The notes beneath the pieces are model-generated. The model did no database searches and had not been told where the DNA came from. It worked only from the letters and a program-made list of their open reading frames with translations. Below, piece by piece: positions 46,718 through 47,495 of a DNA stretch of 47,495 bases. The translations under genes were made by a program, and so were the position numbers. This DNA is from Pseudomonadota bacterium (GTDB lineage Bacteria; Pseudomonadota; Gammaproteobacteria; Steroidobacterales; JBCBZW01): NCBI GenBank assembly GCA_039815145.1, contig JBCBZW010000032.1, positions 1 through 47,495 of the forward strand. The letters are read 5' to 3'. The number at the start of each line of letters is the position of its first letter. Positions within the stretch are counted from its first letter, which is position 1.

Positions 46718-47495
46718 GGAGCCGCACCTGCGGCGCGGCGGGGGCGAGAGCGTCGGGCGCGCGCAGGAGGAGGTAGGGTGTCGGCGCCGTCTGCCATCAG
46801 CGCTTCGATCTCATCCACCTCCTTGGGCACGGAGGCGCTCAGCACGTCCTGGCCGGTGCGAGTGACGAGCACGTCATCCTCGATGCGCACACCGATACCC
46901 CACCACTTGCGCGGCACGCCCTTGCTGCCAGGCGCGATGTAGATGCCCGGCTCCACCGTGAGCACCATGCCGGGTTCGAACTCGCGCCAGGCGTCACCCA
47001 CCTTGTAATCGCCCACGTCGTGCACATCCATGCCGAGCCAATGACCGGTCTTGTGCATGAAGAAGCGACGGTAGGCCATATCTTTGATGAGCTTGGGCAC
47101 GCCGCCCTTGAGCAACCCCAGGCGCACCAGGCCGCGGGTGATGATCTTCACGGCCGCCTCGTGGGGAGCGTTCCAGTGGTTGCCCGGTTGCACGGCCTCG
47201 ATCGCCGCGTACTGAGCCTTCAGCACGAGTTCGTAAATCGCCCGCTGGGCGTCGCTGAAGCGACCGTTCACCGGAAAAGTGCGGGTGATGTCTGAGGCGT
47301 AGCACTCGATCTCGCAGCCTGCATCGATGAGCAGCAGGTCGCCGTCCTCACAGGCTTGATCGTTCTTGATGTAGTGCAGGATGCACGCGTTGGCGCCGCT
47401 CGCTACGATCGGCGGATAGGACGTGCGCGCACCCGCGCGGCGGAAGGTGTGCGCGAGCTCGGCCTCCACCTCGTACTCGAACATGCCGGGCCGAC
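46714..47495 (-). CDS. pepP: Xaa-Pro aminopeptidase PepP, C-terminal part (cut by window end)
   Basis: The 260-residue C-terminal metallopeptidase domain (pita-bread fold) of PepP; the N-terminal domain lies beyond 47495. The frame enters the window with RPGMFEYEVEAELAHTF. Metal ligands are visible: two Asp in LLIDAGCEIECYASDITRTF, His in KTGHWLGMDVHDVGDY, Glu in TVEPGIYI and Glu in GVRIEDDVLV. A basic Arg/Pro tail follows the fold (about the last 22 residues). The stop overlaps the UbiH start. pepP-ubiH-ubiI is a conserved gammaproteobacterial order. Confidence 0.95.
   Translation of the reverse strand, partial: RPGMFEYEVEAELAHTFRRAGARTSYPPIVASGANACILHYIKNDQACEDGDLLLIDAGCEIECYASDITRTFPVNGRFSDAQRAIYELVLKAQYAAIEAVQPGNHWNAPHEAAVKIITRGLVRLGLLKGGVPKLIKDMAYRRFFMHKTGHWLGMDVHDVGDYKVGDAWREFEPGMVLTVEPGIYIAPGSKGVPRKWWGIGVRIEDDVLVTRTGQDVLSASVPKEVDEIEALMADGADTLPPPARARRSRPRRAAGAAP

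Overview
This is a G+C-rich (about two thirds G+C by eye) bacterial chromosome segment with 41 protein genes, tightly packed. The two genes at the window edges are cut off. I saw no tRNA, rRNA, CRISPR array, insertion sequence, prophage or integrase. The gene set points to a free-living, respiring, ubiquinone-making gammaproteobacterium: the CmoA/CmoB tRNA pathway, PepP-UbiH-UbiI, lgt-thyA, MarC, Tpx, and a phenylacetate-type thiolase and PaaZ. The family cannot be fixed from this window.

Layout. 1-4296: start of a periplasmic PQQ alcohol dehydrogenase, then trhO and cmoB (overlapping), divergent cmoA, and a secreted metallo-beta-lactamase-fold protein. TrhO, CmoA and CmoB together can account for the cmo5U34 wobble modification of tRNA. 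4490-7434: polyamine operon speD-speE-decarboxylase plus a small membrane protein. 7448-12290: two unknown genes, malQ, a membrane-anchored thioredoxin-like protein and a MarC protein. 12391-17900: an accessory-looking stretch with four secreted proteins of unknown function and two long intergenic regions; one protein carries a duplicated six-cysteine module. 18029-21882: rlmI-lgt-thyA-ornithine cyclodeaminase-like run. 22063-26038: MarR regulator, membrane-anchored alpha/beta hydrolase, and a DUF255 (SPATA20/YyaL) protein behind an 11-C tract. 26122-30562: secreted GH5 glycosidase, the DUF3482 GTPase/DUF2868 membrane pair, and a secreted twin-CX3C protein. 30739-38694: class III aminotransferase, a double-domain HtrA protease resembling yeast Nma111, a PfkB kinase, tpx, gcvH and gcvT. 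38909-47495: paaJ-like thiolase, an orphan P-loop protein and metA on the plus strand, facing paaZ, a single-ORF UbiH-UbiI fusion, and pepP on the minus strand.

The most unusual items are the UbiH-UbiI fusion (possibly a one-base frame change), the two secreted proteins with duplicated cysteine modules (17085-17900 and 30182-30562), the Nma111-like HtrA with a fully degenerate second protease domain, and the linked cmo5U34 pathway with a palindrome between its divergent genes. Many 3' ends carry strong hairpins without a T-run; only one canonical intrinsic terminator is clear (12315-12350).
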